A stretch of DNA of 5,592 nucleotides from Verrucomicrobiota bacterium (GTDB taxonomy: Bacteria; Verrucomicrobiota; Verrucomicrobiia; Limisphaerales; UBA11358), in contig JAMFSG010000372.1 in the NCBI GenBank assembly GCA_026225155.1, positions 1-5,592 of the forward strand, in the 5' to 3' direction. Made by a program: the position numbers and the translations under genes. Below the pieces are notes generated by a model. It had not been told where the DNA came from, searched no databases, and saw nothing but the letters and a program-made list of their open reading frames with translations. This document shows positions 1 through 5,081 of this stretch, piece after piece (position 1 is the stretch's first letter; the number at the start of each line of letters is the position of its first letter).

Positions 1-8
1 AAAATTTT

Positions 9-755
9 ATGTTTGAAAGCATTGGCGAAGTCATGCTGTTGTTCTGGCGCACGCTGCTGGCGCTGCCCCAGACGTGGCGGCAGCGGCAGAAAGTGTTCGA
101 GCAATTTTTTGAGATTGGCAACGCAAGTTTGCTGATGGTCTGCGTGCTTTCGTTTTTCATCGGCGCGGTCATCGCGTTGCAAACCGGGCCGGTTTTGGTG
201 GAACGCAGTTTGTCGAGCGCGGTCGGTGGCGTGGTCGGCATCGCGATCGCGAAAGAACTCGCGCCGGTGATGATGGCGATTTTGATCGCGGGCCGCATCG
301 GCTCGGCGATGGCGGCGGAAATCGGCTCGATGCGCGTGTATCAGGAAATTGACGCGCTGCGCACGATGAACATCAATCCGATCCGCTATCTCGTTTTGCC
401 GCGCGTGCTGGCGATCGTTTTTGCGCTGCCGATGTTGGTGATCTTTGCGATTCTCGTGGGCTGGTTCGGCGGCGCGGTTGTGGCGAATTACAATCAACAG
501 ATGGAAATTCCATTCCGCGCTTTTCTTGCCGACCTACGGGACATCGTGCAATTGAAAGACGTCGTGAATGGCGTGCTCAAAAGCCTTTGCTTCGCGTTCA
601 TCATCGGCGTCGTGTCGTGCCATCAAGGTTTGACGACCATCGGTGGCCCGCGTGGCATCGGTCGTTCCGTCACGAAAGCCGTGGTGAATTCCATCGTGAC
701 GATCGTGGTTTTTGATTATCTGATCACGCTGATTTTGTCGAAATTTTTGAAATGA
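9..755 (+). CDS. mlaE: MlaE-family ABC transporter permease
   Basis: Integral inner-membrane permease of an Mla/MCE-type phospholipid transporter, which moves lipids between the inner membrane and the outer membrane together with an ATPase and an MCE protein. The 248-residue protein has the usual MlaE length. An amphipathic N-terminus (about 1-35) is followed by hydrophobic segments at roughly 40-58, 75-95, 130-155, 190-206 and 226-246. The family signature lies at residues 84-117: LAPVMMA, then IAGRIGSAMAAEIG, then EIDAL. A second conserved patch, GPRGIGR, is at 213-219. The stop overlaps the mlaF start (ATGA). The chosen ATG gives a normal MlaE N-terminus, but only 8 bases precede it (AAAATTTT, no Shine-Dalgarno), so an upstream start or a fused N-terminal domain cannot be formally excluded. 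The family call is secure; the transported lipid and direction are not readable here. Confidence 0.95.
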   Translation: MFESIGEVMLLFWRTLLALPQTWRQRQKVFEQFFEIGNASLLMVCVLSFFIGAVIALQTGPVLVERSLSSAVGGVVGIAIAKELAPVMMAILIAGRIGSAMAAEIGSMRVYQEIDALRTMNINPIRYLVLPRVLAIVFALPMLVIFAILVGWFGGAVVANYNQQMEIPFRAFLADLRDIVQLKDVVNGVLKSLCFAFIIGVVSCHQGLTTIGGPRGIGRSVTKAVVNSIVTIVVFDYLITLILSKFLK

Positions 756-1522
756 ACGACGCGAACAACAAAACGGGAGTCAGCCTCGTCGTGCGCGGTT
801 TGCGCAAATCTTTCGACGGCCAGGAAGTGCTCAAGGGCGTGGATTTTGAGGTCAAGCCCGGCGAAATTTTTGTCATCATGGGACCGAGCGGCAGCGGCAA
901 AAGCGTTTTGCTGAAACACCTCATCGGTTTGGAAATGCCGGACGCGGGCGAAATTCTTATCAACGGCGAGCCCGTGACGTCGCCGGAGATCGCCGCGAAA
1001 TTTCGCATGGCGCTGGTTTTTCAGTCCGGCGCGCTGCTGAATTCTTTGACGGTCGGCGAAAATGTCGGGCTTTATCTGGCCGAACACCGGCTGAAATCGC
1101 CGGACGAAATCCAAAAAATCGTCGCGGAAAAACTGGCGGACGTCGGCTTGAAAGATGTCATGGACAAAACGCCGGACGAACTTTCCGGCGGCATGAAAAA
1201 ACGCGCGGCCATCGCGCGTGCTTTGGTCATCGAGCCGCAACTAATTCTTTACGATGAACCGACGAGTGAGCTGGACCCGCTTTCATCCGTCGTCATCGGC
1301 GAAGAAATTTTGCATCTGAACCAGCGCACGGGCGTCACGTCATTACTCGTTTCGCACGATCGCGACCTGGCGTTTGGCGTCGCTGACCGCATCGCCGTGA
1401 TCGCCGAAGGAAAAATTTTGATCATCGGCACGCCGGACGAAGTGAAAAAATTCAACGACCCGCTCGTGCAGAAATTTTTGCACGCCGATTTCAAACGCGA
1501 ACCTGAACCGAAAAATTTATGA
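752..1522 (+). CDS. mlaF: MlaF-family ABC transporter ATP-binding protein
   Basis: Cytoplasmic ATPase that powers the MlaE permease. The 256 residues carry a complete ABC domain. The Walker A motif GPSGSGKS is at 44-51 and the Q-loop glutamine at about 91 (VFQSGAL). The signature LSGGM is at 144-148, Walker B LILYDEP at 164-170 with catalytic Glu169, and the H-switch His202 in VSHDRD. The D-loop region reads TSELDP, where many MlaF-like proteins have an AGLDP-type sequence; this is a mild variant and not inactivating. A C-terminal tail (about 236-256, DPLVQKFLHA and onward) matches the extension typical of MlaF and distinguishes it from generic ABC ATPases. It overlaps mlaE by 4 nt and mlaD by 4 nt (ATGA both times), which suggests coupled translation. 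No Shine-Dalgarno is seen; the start is preceded by the A/T run GAAATTTTTGAA. Confidence 0.95.
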   Translation: MNDANNKTGVSLVVRGLRKSFDGQEVLKGVDFEVKPGEIFVIMGPSGSGKSVLLKHLIGLEMPDAGEILINGEPVTSPEIAAKFRMALVFQSGALLNSLTVGENVGLYLAEHRLKSPDEIQKIVAEKLADVGLKDVMDKTPDELSGGMKKRAAIARALVIEPQLILYDEPTSELDPLSSVVIGEEILHLNQRTGVTSLLVSHDRDLAFGVADRIAVIAEGKILIIGTPDEVKKFNDPLVQKFLHADFKREPEPKNL

Positions 1523-2490
1523 AAAATTCCCTCGAAACCAAACTCGGCATTTTTGTCGTCCTCGTGGTTTTTGCCGCGTGGATCATCATCGAAACGATTG
1601 GCAGCGGCGATCTTTTCAGCCACGGCTATCGCGTCAGCGCGCAATTTGACACGGTGCAAGATTTGAAGGTCGGCGACCGCGTGAAAATGGCCGGCGTCGA
1701 AATCGGTCGCGTCGCCGACATCGAACTCACCACGAACAAAGTCAGCGTCGTGATGAAATTGAACAATGGCGCGATCGTGAAAACGGACAGCAAGGCGACC
1801 GTGAAATTCACCGGCTTGATGGGGCAAAATTTTGTCGCCCTCGGTTTCGGTTCGGACACCGCGCCGCAAGCCTCCGAAGGCACAATTTTGGAATCCACGG
1901 AACAGCCGGATTTGAGCGCGATCATGGCCAAGCTGGATGCGGCTGCGGGTGGCATTCAGAATATCACCAAGACTTTTTCCGGCGACAAGCTCGACAATAT
2001 TCTCGGCCCGCTCACGGATTTTGTGAAGCAAAACAGCGCGCCGATCACCGCGACGATTGCGAACGTGAAAAATATTTCCAGCCAGGTCGCCGCCGGCCAG
2101 GGCACGATTGGTAAACTGGTTTATGACGACGCGCTTTACGCGTCCGCTTTGAATACCGTCAGCAATTTGCAAGACACGGCGTCAAGCGCGAAGGACGTTC
2201 TTGCATCCGCCAAAATCGTGATGACCAACGTTATGGCCGGCCAAGGCACGATTGGCAAATTGTTGACGGATGATAAATTATATTATTCGACCGAATCCGC
2301 GATGACCAACGTGAATCAGATTTTGATGAAAGTGAACCAGGGCCAGGGCACCGTCGGCAAACTGGTGAACGATCAGGAATTTTACAAGAACGCCAAACTT
2401 TCGCTGCAAAAATTGGATAAAGCCGCCGACAGCCTGGAAGACACCGGCCCGTTGAGCGTCATCGGCACGATGATGAGCAATCTTTTCTAA
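1519..2490 (+). CDS. mlaD: MlaD-like MCE-domain lipid-binding protein
   Basis: Membrane-anchored periplasmic MCE protein, the lipid-binding and channel-forming partner of MlaE and MlaF. The 323 residues contain one N-terminal membrane anchor (about 8-25) and a single MCE domain (about 36-112, with VGDRVKMAGVEIGRV at 51-65 and TGLMGQNFVALGF at 98-110). A long, probably helical C-terminal region of about 200 residues follows. That region carries three copies of the motif GQGT(I/V)GKL at 193-200, 241-248 and 275-282, each followed by an acidic/aromatic D..xY segment. E. coli MlaD is only about 180 residues, so this is the longer MCE type, which may form an extended periplasmic tube; that role is inferred. 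It is the last gene of the operon and is followed 7 bp later by a palindromic element. No mlaC or mlaB lies in the window. The start overlaps mlaF (ATGA) and has no Shine-Dalgarno, only GAAAAATTT. Confidence 0.92.
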   Translation: MKNSLETKLGIFVVLVVFAAWIIIETIGSGDLFSHGYRVSAQFDTVQDLKVGDRVKMAGVEIGRVADIELTTNKVSVVMKLNNGAIVKTDSKATVKFTGLMGQNFVALGFGSDTAPQASEGTILESTEQPDLSAIMAKLDAAAGGIQNITKTFSGDKLDNILGPLTDFVKQNSAPITATIANVKNISSQVAAGQGTIGKLVYDDALYASALNTVSNLQDTASSAKDVLASAKIVMTNVMAGQGTIGKLLTDDKLYYSTESAMTNVNQILMKVNQGQGTVGKLVNDQEFYKNAKLSLQKLDKAADSLEDTGPLSVIGTMMSNLF

Positions 2491-2497
2491 AAATTTC

Positions 2498-2574
2498 CGG
2501 GAGGGACGCAGTGTCGGCGTCCCATAATTTTTCGGCGTAGATAATTTGGGGACGGCGACACGCCGTCCCTCCCG
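2498..2574. repeat. REPIN-like palindromic element (two inverted hairpins, 11-bp terminal repeats)
   Basis: The 77-bp unit is bounded by perfect 11-bp inverted repeats, CGGGAGGGACG at 2498-2508 and its complement at 2564-2574. Inside are two 21-nt hairpin modules, 2503-2523 (7-bp stem, 7-nt loop) and 2549-2569 (9-bp stem, 3-nt loop). When one is reverse-complemented they match at 18 of 21 positions. They are separated by a 25-bp AT-rich spacer. Each module is preceded, in its own orientation, by GGAG, similar to the short conserved head described for RAYT-associated REP sequences. The element starts 7 bp after the mlaD stop and ends on the base next to the metF stop triplet. The architecture is seen directly; membership of a genome-wide REP/REPIN family is inferred, since only one copy is present here. 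Confidence 0.72.
2503..2533 (+). terminator. Probable intrinsic terminator of the mla operon
   Basis: GGGACGC (2503-2509) pairs with GCGTCCC (2517-2523) around a 7-nt loop, followed by ATAATTTTTC. The U-rich stretch starts a few bases late, so this is a moderate terminator. It is the left hairpin of the palindromic element and lies 12 bp after the mlaD stop. The second hairpin (2549-2569) may add termination or protect the 3' end of the convergent metF transcript, but it has no clear U-run on the minus strand. Confidence 0.55.
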
Positions 2575-3462
2575 TTAAGCAAGTTTGAGATTTTTCAAAA
2601 CCTGCACGGTTGAATACGCTTTGTTGAGCGTGTAAAAATGCAATCCCGGCACGCCCGAGCGCAATAATTCCTCGCACTGCTGCGTCGCGTATTCGATGCC
2701 GAATTTGGCTGCCGCTTCGTCGTCTTTGGCCAGTTCATCCAGTTTGGTTTTCAACGAAGCCGGAATTTTCGAGCCGCACAATTGCGTGAACCGGGTGATT
2801 TGCGCCGCGCTCAAAATGGAAATGATGCCCGGCACAATCGGAACTTGGACACCGAGTTTTTTGGTGACGTGGTCGCGGAATTCAAAAAAATCGGCGTTGT
2901 CGAAAAACAGTTGCGTGAGCACGAAATCCGCGCCGGCTTCCACTTTTTCCTGCAAATGCCGCCAGTCCGCGAGCTTGCCATTTTTATTAGCGATGTGGCC
3001 TTCGGGAAAACCGGCGACGCCGATGGAAAAATCGCCCGCGTCGCGGATGAATTTCACCAGTTCGGCGGAAAATTCAAAACCATTTGGCGTGGCCTTGAAT
3101 TCGCCGCCGCCCGGTGGATCGCCGCGCAGCGCGAGAATATTTTTGCAGCCGAGTTTCTGAAATTTCTCCAACAAGGCTTGGACTTCGGCCTGCGTATGAT
3201 TGACGCACGTTAGATGCGCGAGCGCGGTCAATCTGTGTTCGCGCTGGATGCGATCCACGATCATCAACGTCTTTTCGCGCGTGCTGCCGCCCGCGCCATA
3301 AGTCACGGAACAAAAATCTGGTTTGGTGGCGAGCAATGCCGGAATTTGTTTCTCCAACAGATTGCGATCGCCGTCGTCCGTTTTGGGCGGGAAAAATTCA
3401 AAAGAAACAACCGGTTTTCCGAGGGCTTTTTTTTCAGCAAAAATGTCGCGGATCAATTTCAT
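2575..3462 (-). CDS. metF: 5,10-methylenetetrahydrofolate reductase
   Basis: Cytoplasmic FAD-dependent enzyme that reduces 5,10-methylene-THF to 5-methyl-THF, the methyl donor for methionine synthesis. At 295 residues it has the bacterial MetF length, a single TIM-barrel domain without the eukaryotic regulatory half. Visible family motifs are SFEFFPPK (20-27) with the expected catalytic Glu22, VTYGAGGSTRE (53-63), ALRGDPP (111-117) with the flavin-site Asp115, GFPEGH (151-156), TQLFFDN (183-189), PGI (211-213) and GLHFYTLN (273-280). The position after PGII is Ser215, where proline is common, a minor deviation. It is convergent with the mla operon; its stop directly abuts the palindromic element. 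The ATG gives a standard N-terminus, but there is no recognisable Shine-Dalgarno (ATCCTTAACCG before the start). It appears monocistronic, with its own promoter candidate upstream. Confidence 0.96.
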   Translation of the reverse strand: MKLIRDIFAEKKALGKPVVSFEFFPPKTDDGDRNLLEKQIPALLATKPDFCSVTYGAGGSTREKTLMIVDRIQREHRLTALAHLTCVNHTQAEVQALLEKFQKLGCKNILALRGDPPGGGEFKATPNGFEFSAELVKFIRDAGDFSIGVAGFPEGHIANKNGKLADWRHLQEKVEAGADFVLTQLFFDNADFFEFRDHVTKKLGVQVPIVPGIISILSAAQITRFTQLCGSKIPASLKTKLDELAKDDEAAAKFGIEYATQQCEELLRSGVPGLHFYTLNKAYSTVQVLKNLKLA

Positions 3463-3485
3463 CGGTTAAGGATTTCTATTCTCAA

Positions 3486-3514
3486 AATCTAGCGAAGGAC
3501 CATCGGGGTTGCAA
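3486..3514 (-). promoter_or_regulatory. Candidate metF sigma-70-type promoter
   Basis: On the minus strand TTGCAA (3509-3514, 4 of 6 to the -35 consensus) is followed by exactly 17 nt and then TAGATT (3486-3491, 4 of 6 to the -10). Transcription would start near 3479, giving a leader of about 17 nt. It sits downstream of the porin terminator, as an independent metF promoter should. The match is moderate and unproven. Confidence 0.35.
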
Positions 3515-3524
3515 CTAAAAAATC

Positions 3525-3550
3525 AACATATCCTGATTTGATGATATGTT
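3525..3550. repeat. 8-bp perfect inverted repeat upstream of metF
   Basis: AACATATC (3525-3532) and GATATGTT (3543-3550) are perfect inverted repeats separated by 10 bp, so the half-sites lie about 18 bp centre to centre. It lies just upstream of the candidate metF -35 box and downstream of the porin terminator. It could be a regulator binding site for metF. Alternatively, because on the minus strand it is followed by GATTTTTTAG, it could be a weak AT-rich backup terminator for the porin transcript. Confidence 0.4.
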
Positions 3551-3574
3551 ATTTGAAAACCGTTAAGCAAAATG

Positions 3575-3604
3575 AAAAACCCCTTTCGGTTTTGCCGAAA
3601 GGGG
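3575..3604 (-). terminator. Strong rho-independent terminator of the porin gene
   Basis: A perfect 10-bp stem, CCCCTTTCGG (3580-3589) with CCGAAAGGGG (3595-3604), encloses a 5-nt loop. On the minus strand it is followed immediately by TTTTTC (3574-3579). It begins 18 bp after the porin stop and has the canonical form of an intrinsic terminator. It insulates metF from what is probably a strongly transcribed porin gene. Confidence 0.93.
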
Positions 3605-3622
3605 CTGCGATTCTAAATCAAA

Positions 3623-4720
3623 TTAGAATTGGTAAACAACGTTGACTGCAAAGGTAAAGTTATTGTCATTACCAGAATCATTGAAGTTGCCATCGGTATC
3701 CGCGTGATCCCAACGAACTTCAGCGCGGCTGAGAACATTCGCCCACAGATTGTAAGCAACGTCAACAGTAACTTCTTCGCCACGGCCACCTACGCCACCA
3801 AAATTGAAACTGGTGCCGTCGTTATATTCAGCGCGACCATTGAGGGACAATTTGTCGGTTGCTTGATATGAAGCATAAGCTCCAACGACCCAAGCATTTT
3901 CATCATGCAAACCTTCGTCTGCATAATTGATGGCATCAAAGGCCAAGCCAAGTTTCAGAGCAGAAATCGGCGTCGGCAAGGTCAATCCCGCATAGTAGTT
4001 GTTTCCGCCACCTTTGTAGATGTTAGCAAGAACGCCAGCGTTCAACGTAGCGCCTTTCAAGAAACCCCAGCTGTCAGGAGCAGTCAAAGCCACGGCACCG
4101 ACGAAGGTCTTGGAAGAAACTTCGAATGGAGAGGAGTAGCCGCCATCGAACAAAGTAGAATTGTTTTCCGCAAAACCACCTTGGATGGAGATTGCATCAA
4201 TAATTTTATAAGTGCCAATGACACCAACCAGGGTGGTTGGCTCATAACCGTAACCAAAAGAATGGGAATAGTTAGGATTGAGATAGCCGGTGTTGCTTTC
4301 GTAACCGATCACGTCGTCTTGAATACCAATTTTCCAATCAATGCCATTTCCCACCGGAGTGCGGAGGGCAACATAAGCCTGGCGGATTTGATTGCCATAT
4401 TGCGGATTGAAGATGGGAGTGTCACCACCAGTGAATTCAATATGATAACCAGCAGACCATGCTGATTCGTCCAAAGGTTTATCAATGGCGATATCAAAAA
4501 TATCCCGGATGCTATCAAAACCACCGCCTGAACCATCACTGCCACTTTCTGGCACATTACCAGTTGTATAAGAATCAGCCACGTCAACATAACCGCTGAT
4601 GGTGGTGTTTGAAAGCGCCGTATTCAGCGGTGTCAATTTAGCTTCGTCTGCACGAACTGCCGAGGTTAGACTGACCGCCCCGACTGCTGCGAGACCCAAT
4701 GTCCATTTATTAAACTTCAT
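3623..4720 (-). CDS. OmpL-like (BBP2-type) outer-membrane beta-barrel porin
   Basis: Outer-membrane barrel protein, probably a general diffusion or small-solute porin. Residues 1-24 form a clear Sec signal peptide: MKFNK, a hydrophobic stretch, then a likely cleavage after AVRA before Asp25. The mature part alternates polar and aromatic beta-strands with Gly/Asn/Asp-rich turns. The segment RTPVGNGIDWKIG (120-132), then IGYES (138-142) and NPNYSHSFGYG (148-158), is characteristic of the putative beta-barrel porin-2 (BBP2, OmpL-like) family. The chain ends in VNVVYQF (359-365); a terminal Phe with alternating hydrophobics is the classical barrel-assembly signal. The 365-residue length fits the family. 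Its base composition looks visibly more AT-rich than the mla genes or metF, possibly reflecting high-expression codon choice. It has the only strong Shine-Dalgarno in the window, a long leader and a strong terminator, all consistent with abundant expression. The substrate is unknown. Confidence 0.85.
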   Translation of the reverse strand: MKFNKWTLGLAAVGAVSLTSAVRADEAKLTPLNTALSNTTISGYVDVADSYTTGNVPESGSDGSGGGFDSIRDIFDIAIDKPLDESAWSAGYHIEFTGGDTPIFNPQYGNQIRQAYVALRTPVGNGIDWKIGIQDDVIGYESNTGYLNPNYSHSFGYGYEPTTLVGVIGTYKIIDAISIQGGFAENNSTLFDGGYSSPFEVSSKTFVGAVALTAPDSWGFLKGATLNAGVLANIYKGGGNNYYAGLTLPTPISALKLGLAFDAINYADEGLHDENAWVVGAYASYQATDKLSLNGRAEYNDGTSFNFGGVGGRGEEVTVDVAYNLWANVLSRAEVRWDHADTDGNFNDSGNDNNFTFAVNVVYQF

Positions 4721-4724
4721 CTGT

Positions 4725-4730
4725 TCCTCC
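4725..4730 (-). promoter_or_regulatory. Strong Shine-Dalgarno of the porin gene
   Basis: The minus strand reads GGAGGA, then ACAG, then the ATG at 4720. This near-consensus site fixes the porin start. None of the other five gene starts in the window has a comparable site. Just upstream lies a CAA-repeat stretch (4734-4753), expected to be unstructured in RNA, which would keep the site accessible. Confidence 0.85.
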
Positions 4731-4762
4731 GATGTTGTTTGTTGTTGTTGTTTATCACCGAT

Positions 4763-4799
4763 GGGACAAAAACAGTTTGCCCCGGCACCTTAAAGGTGC
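4763..4799 (-). promoter_or_regulatory. Two adjacent stem-loops in the porin mRNA leader
   Basis: In the minus-strand transcript, the first hairpin is GCACCTT-T-AAGGTGC (4785-4799), a perfect palindrome, likely folding as a 5-bp or longer stem. One base later, GGGGCAAA pairs with TTTGTCCC (4763-4770 with 4776-4783) around a 5-nt loop, 8 pairs including one G-U. That G-U pair forms only on the minus-strand RNA; the plus strand would have an A-C mismatch. No U-run follows, so an attenuator is unlikely. The position fits a leader that stabilises an abundant mRNA, as known for ompA of E. coli, but this role is inferred. Confidence 0.5.
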
Positions 4800-4877
4800 G
4801 TTTGCCGTTAAAATTAAGGAAAAGGGACGCAAATGACAATAAAATTTTTTTGTATTTTTTGCCGTGTAAAATGTTGA

Positions 4878-4906
4878 ATAATAACAAGTTATGAAACATG
4901 CTTCAA
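4878..4906 (-). promoter_or_regulatory. Candidate sigma-70-type promoter of the porin
   Basis: On the minus strand TTGAAG (4901-4906) is followed by exactly 17 nt and then TATTAT (4878-4883, 5 of 6 to the -10 consensus). Initiation near 4871 would give a leader of about 150 nt. A weaker alternative, TTGTCA (4834-4839), 17 nt, then TAATTT (4811-4816), would give a leader of about 85 nt beginning just before the leader hairpins. Confidence 0.5.
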
Positions 4907-4926
4907 AAATCGGACATAATGTGTCC
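4892..4926. promoter_or_regulatory. Palindromes at the porin promoter (possible operators)
   Basis: Two dyads are visible. TGAAACATGCTTCA (4892-4905) is a 14-bp palindrome with a single mismatched pair, and it overlaps the candidate -35 box. GGACATAATGTGTCC (4912-4926) has 5-bp perfect arms around TAATG and lies directly upstream of the -35. Their placement suits repressor or activator binding, but no regulator is identified and short AT-rich dyads also occur by chance. Confidence 0.3.
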
Positions 4927-4998
4927 TTGAAATCGCCATAAAATGGGCACTGTTGGGGACGCAAAATCGTTTTTCGGGGAAATAAAATTGGATAAGAC

Positions 4999-5014
4999 TG
5001 GAACAGATTGTGCT
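4999..5014 (+). promoter_or_regulatory. Candidate sigma-54 promoter for pilC
   Basis: TGGAACAGATTGTGCT matches the -24/-12 consensus TGGCACRNNNNTTGCW at all but two specified positions. The invariant GG and GC dinucleotides are present with the required 10-nt separation. The predicted start is near 5025, about 57 bp before the pilC ATG. Sigma-54 control of type IV pilus genes is known in several bacteria. The site is embedded in an imperfect inverted repeat, ACTGGAACA (4997-5005) with TGTCCAGT (5015-5022). No convincing sigma-70 promoter was seen for pilC. Confidence 0.45.
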
Positions 5015-5034
5015 TGTCCAGTTTGGAGAAGTGG

Positions 5035-5078
5035 ATGGATTTTACCGTCCGCGAACCATGAACCGTTCACATCCATAA
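5035..5078 (+). other. Two short chained leader ORFs before pilC
   Basis: A GGAG at 5025-5028 sits 6 nt before an ATG at 5035 that opens an 8-codon ORF, MDFTVREP, ending TGA at 5059-5061. This stop overlaps (ATGA) a second start at 5058 opening MNRSHP, whose TAA (5076-5078) lies 3 nt before the pilC ATG. Since pilC has no Shine-Dalgarno of its own, the chain could carry ribosomes to it by translational coupling. Such short ORFs also arise by chance, and if transcription starts at 5025 the GGAG would be at the extreme 5' end. Confidence 0.25.
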
Positions 5079-5081
5079 CGT

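Larger units (their letters stand above)
4721..5081. other. 361-bp divergent intergenic region between porin and pilC
   Basis: No protein gene is supported here. From left to right it holds the porin Shine-Dalgarno, a CAA/GTT triplet run (4734-4753), two leader hairpins (4763-4799), the porin promoter candidates (4811-4906) and two palindromes (4892-4926). On the pilC side are a sigma-54-type promoter match inside an imperfect inverted repeat (about 4997-5022) and two tiny chained ORFs (5035-5078). The 10-mer GGGACGCAAA occurs twice in the same orientation (4824-4833 and 4956-4965). Confidence 0.6.

Noticed and set aside
164..180. An undescribed multi-gene defence or mobile system
   Set aside because: Every long gene in the window belongs to a familiar family (mlaE, mlaF, mlaD, metF, porin, pilC). 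No nuclease, toxin, transposase or integrase gene is visible.
716..1240. 174-codon minus-strand open frame opposite mlaF
   Set aside because: It is fully antisense to the conserved ATPase, with low-complexity shadow-like composition and no family features.
1249..2172. 307-codon open frame on the minus strand across mlaF/mlaD
   Set aside because: It lies antisense to two well-supported genes. Its His/Arg/Asp/Phe-rich sequence has no recognisable domain and looks like the reverse-frame shadow of codon bias.
2503..2569. Two hairpins as a mini CRISPR array
   Set aside because: Only two palindromic units are present, they are in opposite orientation and carry no spacer pattern, and there are no cas genes.
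2696..3213. Plus-strand open frames opposite metF
   Set aside because: metF shows all catalytic motifs in the other strand. These frames are overlapping shadows without a ribosome-binding site.
3905..4465. 186-codon plus-strand open frame opposite the porin
   Set aside because: It is antisense to a gene with signal peptide, barrel signature, ribosome-binding site and terminator. The product has no coherent features.
4734..4753. GTT/CAA triplet run as a phase-variable microsatellite
   Set aside because: The run is short and interrupted, and lies outside both the coding sequence and the promoter spacer, so slippage switching is unlikely. It is better read as an unstructured leader.
4763..4799. 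Porin leader hairpins as a riboswitch or attenuator
   Set aside because: There is no terminator U-run, no alternative antiterminator pairing was seen, and no known riboswitch core was recognised.
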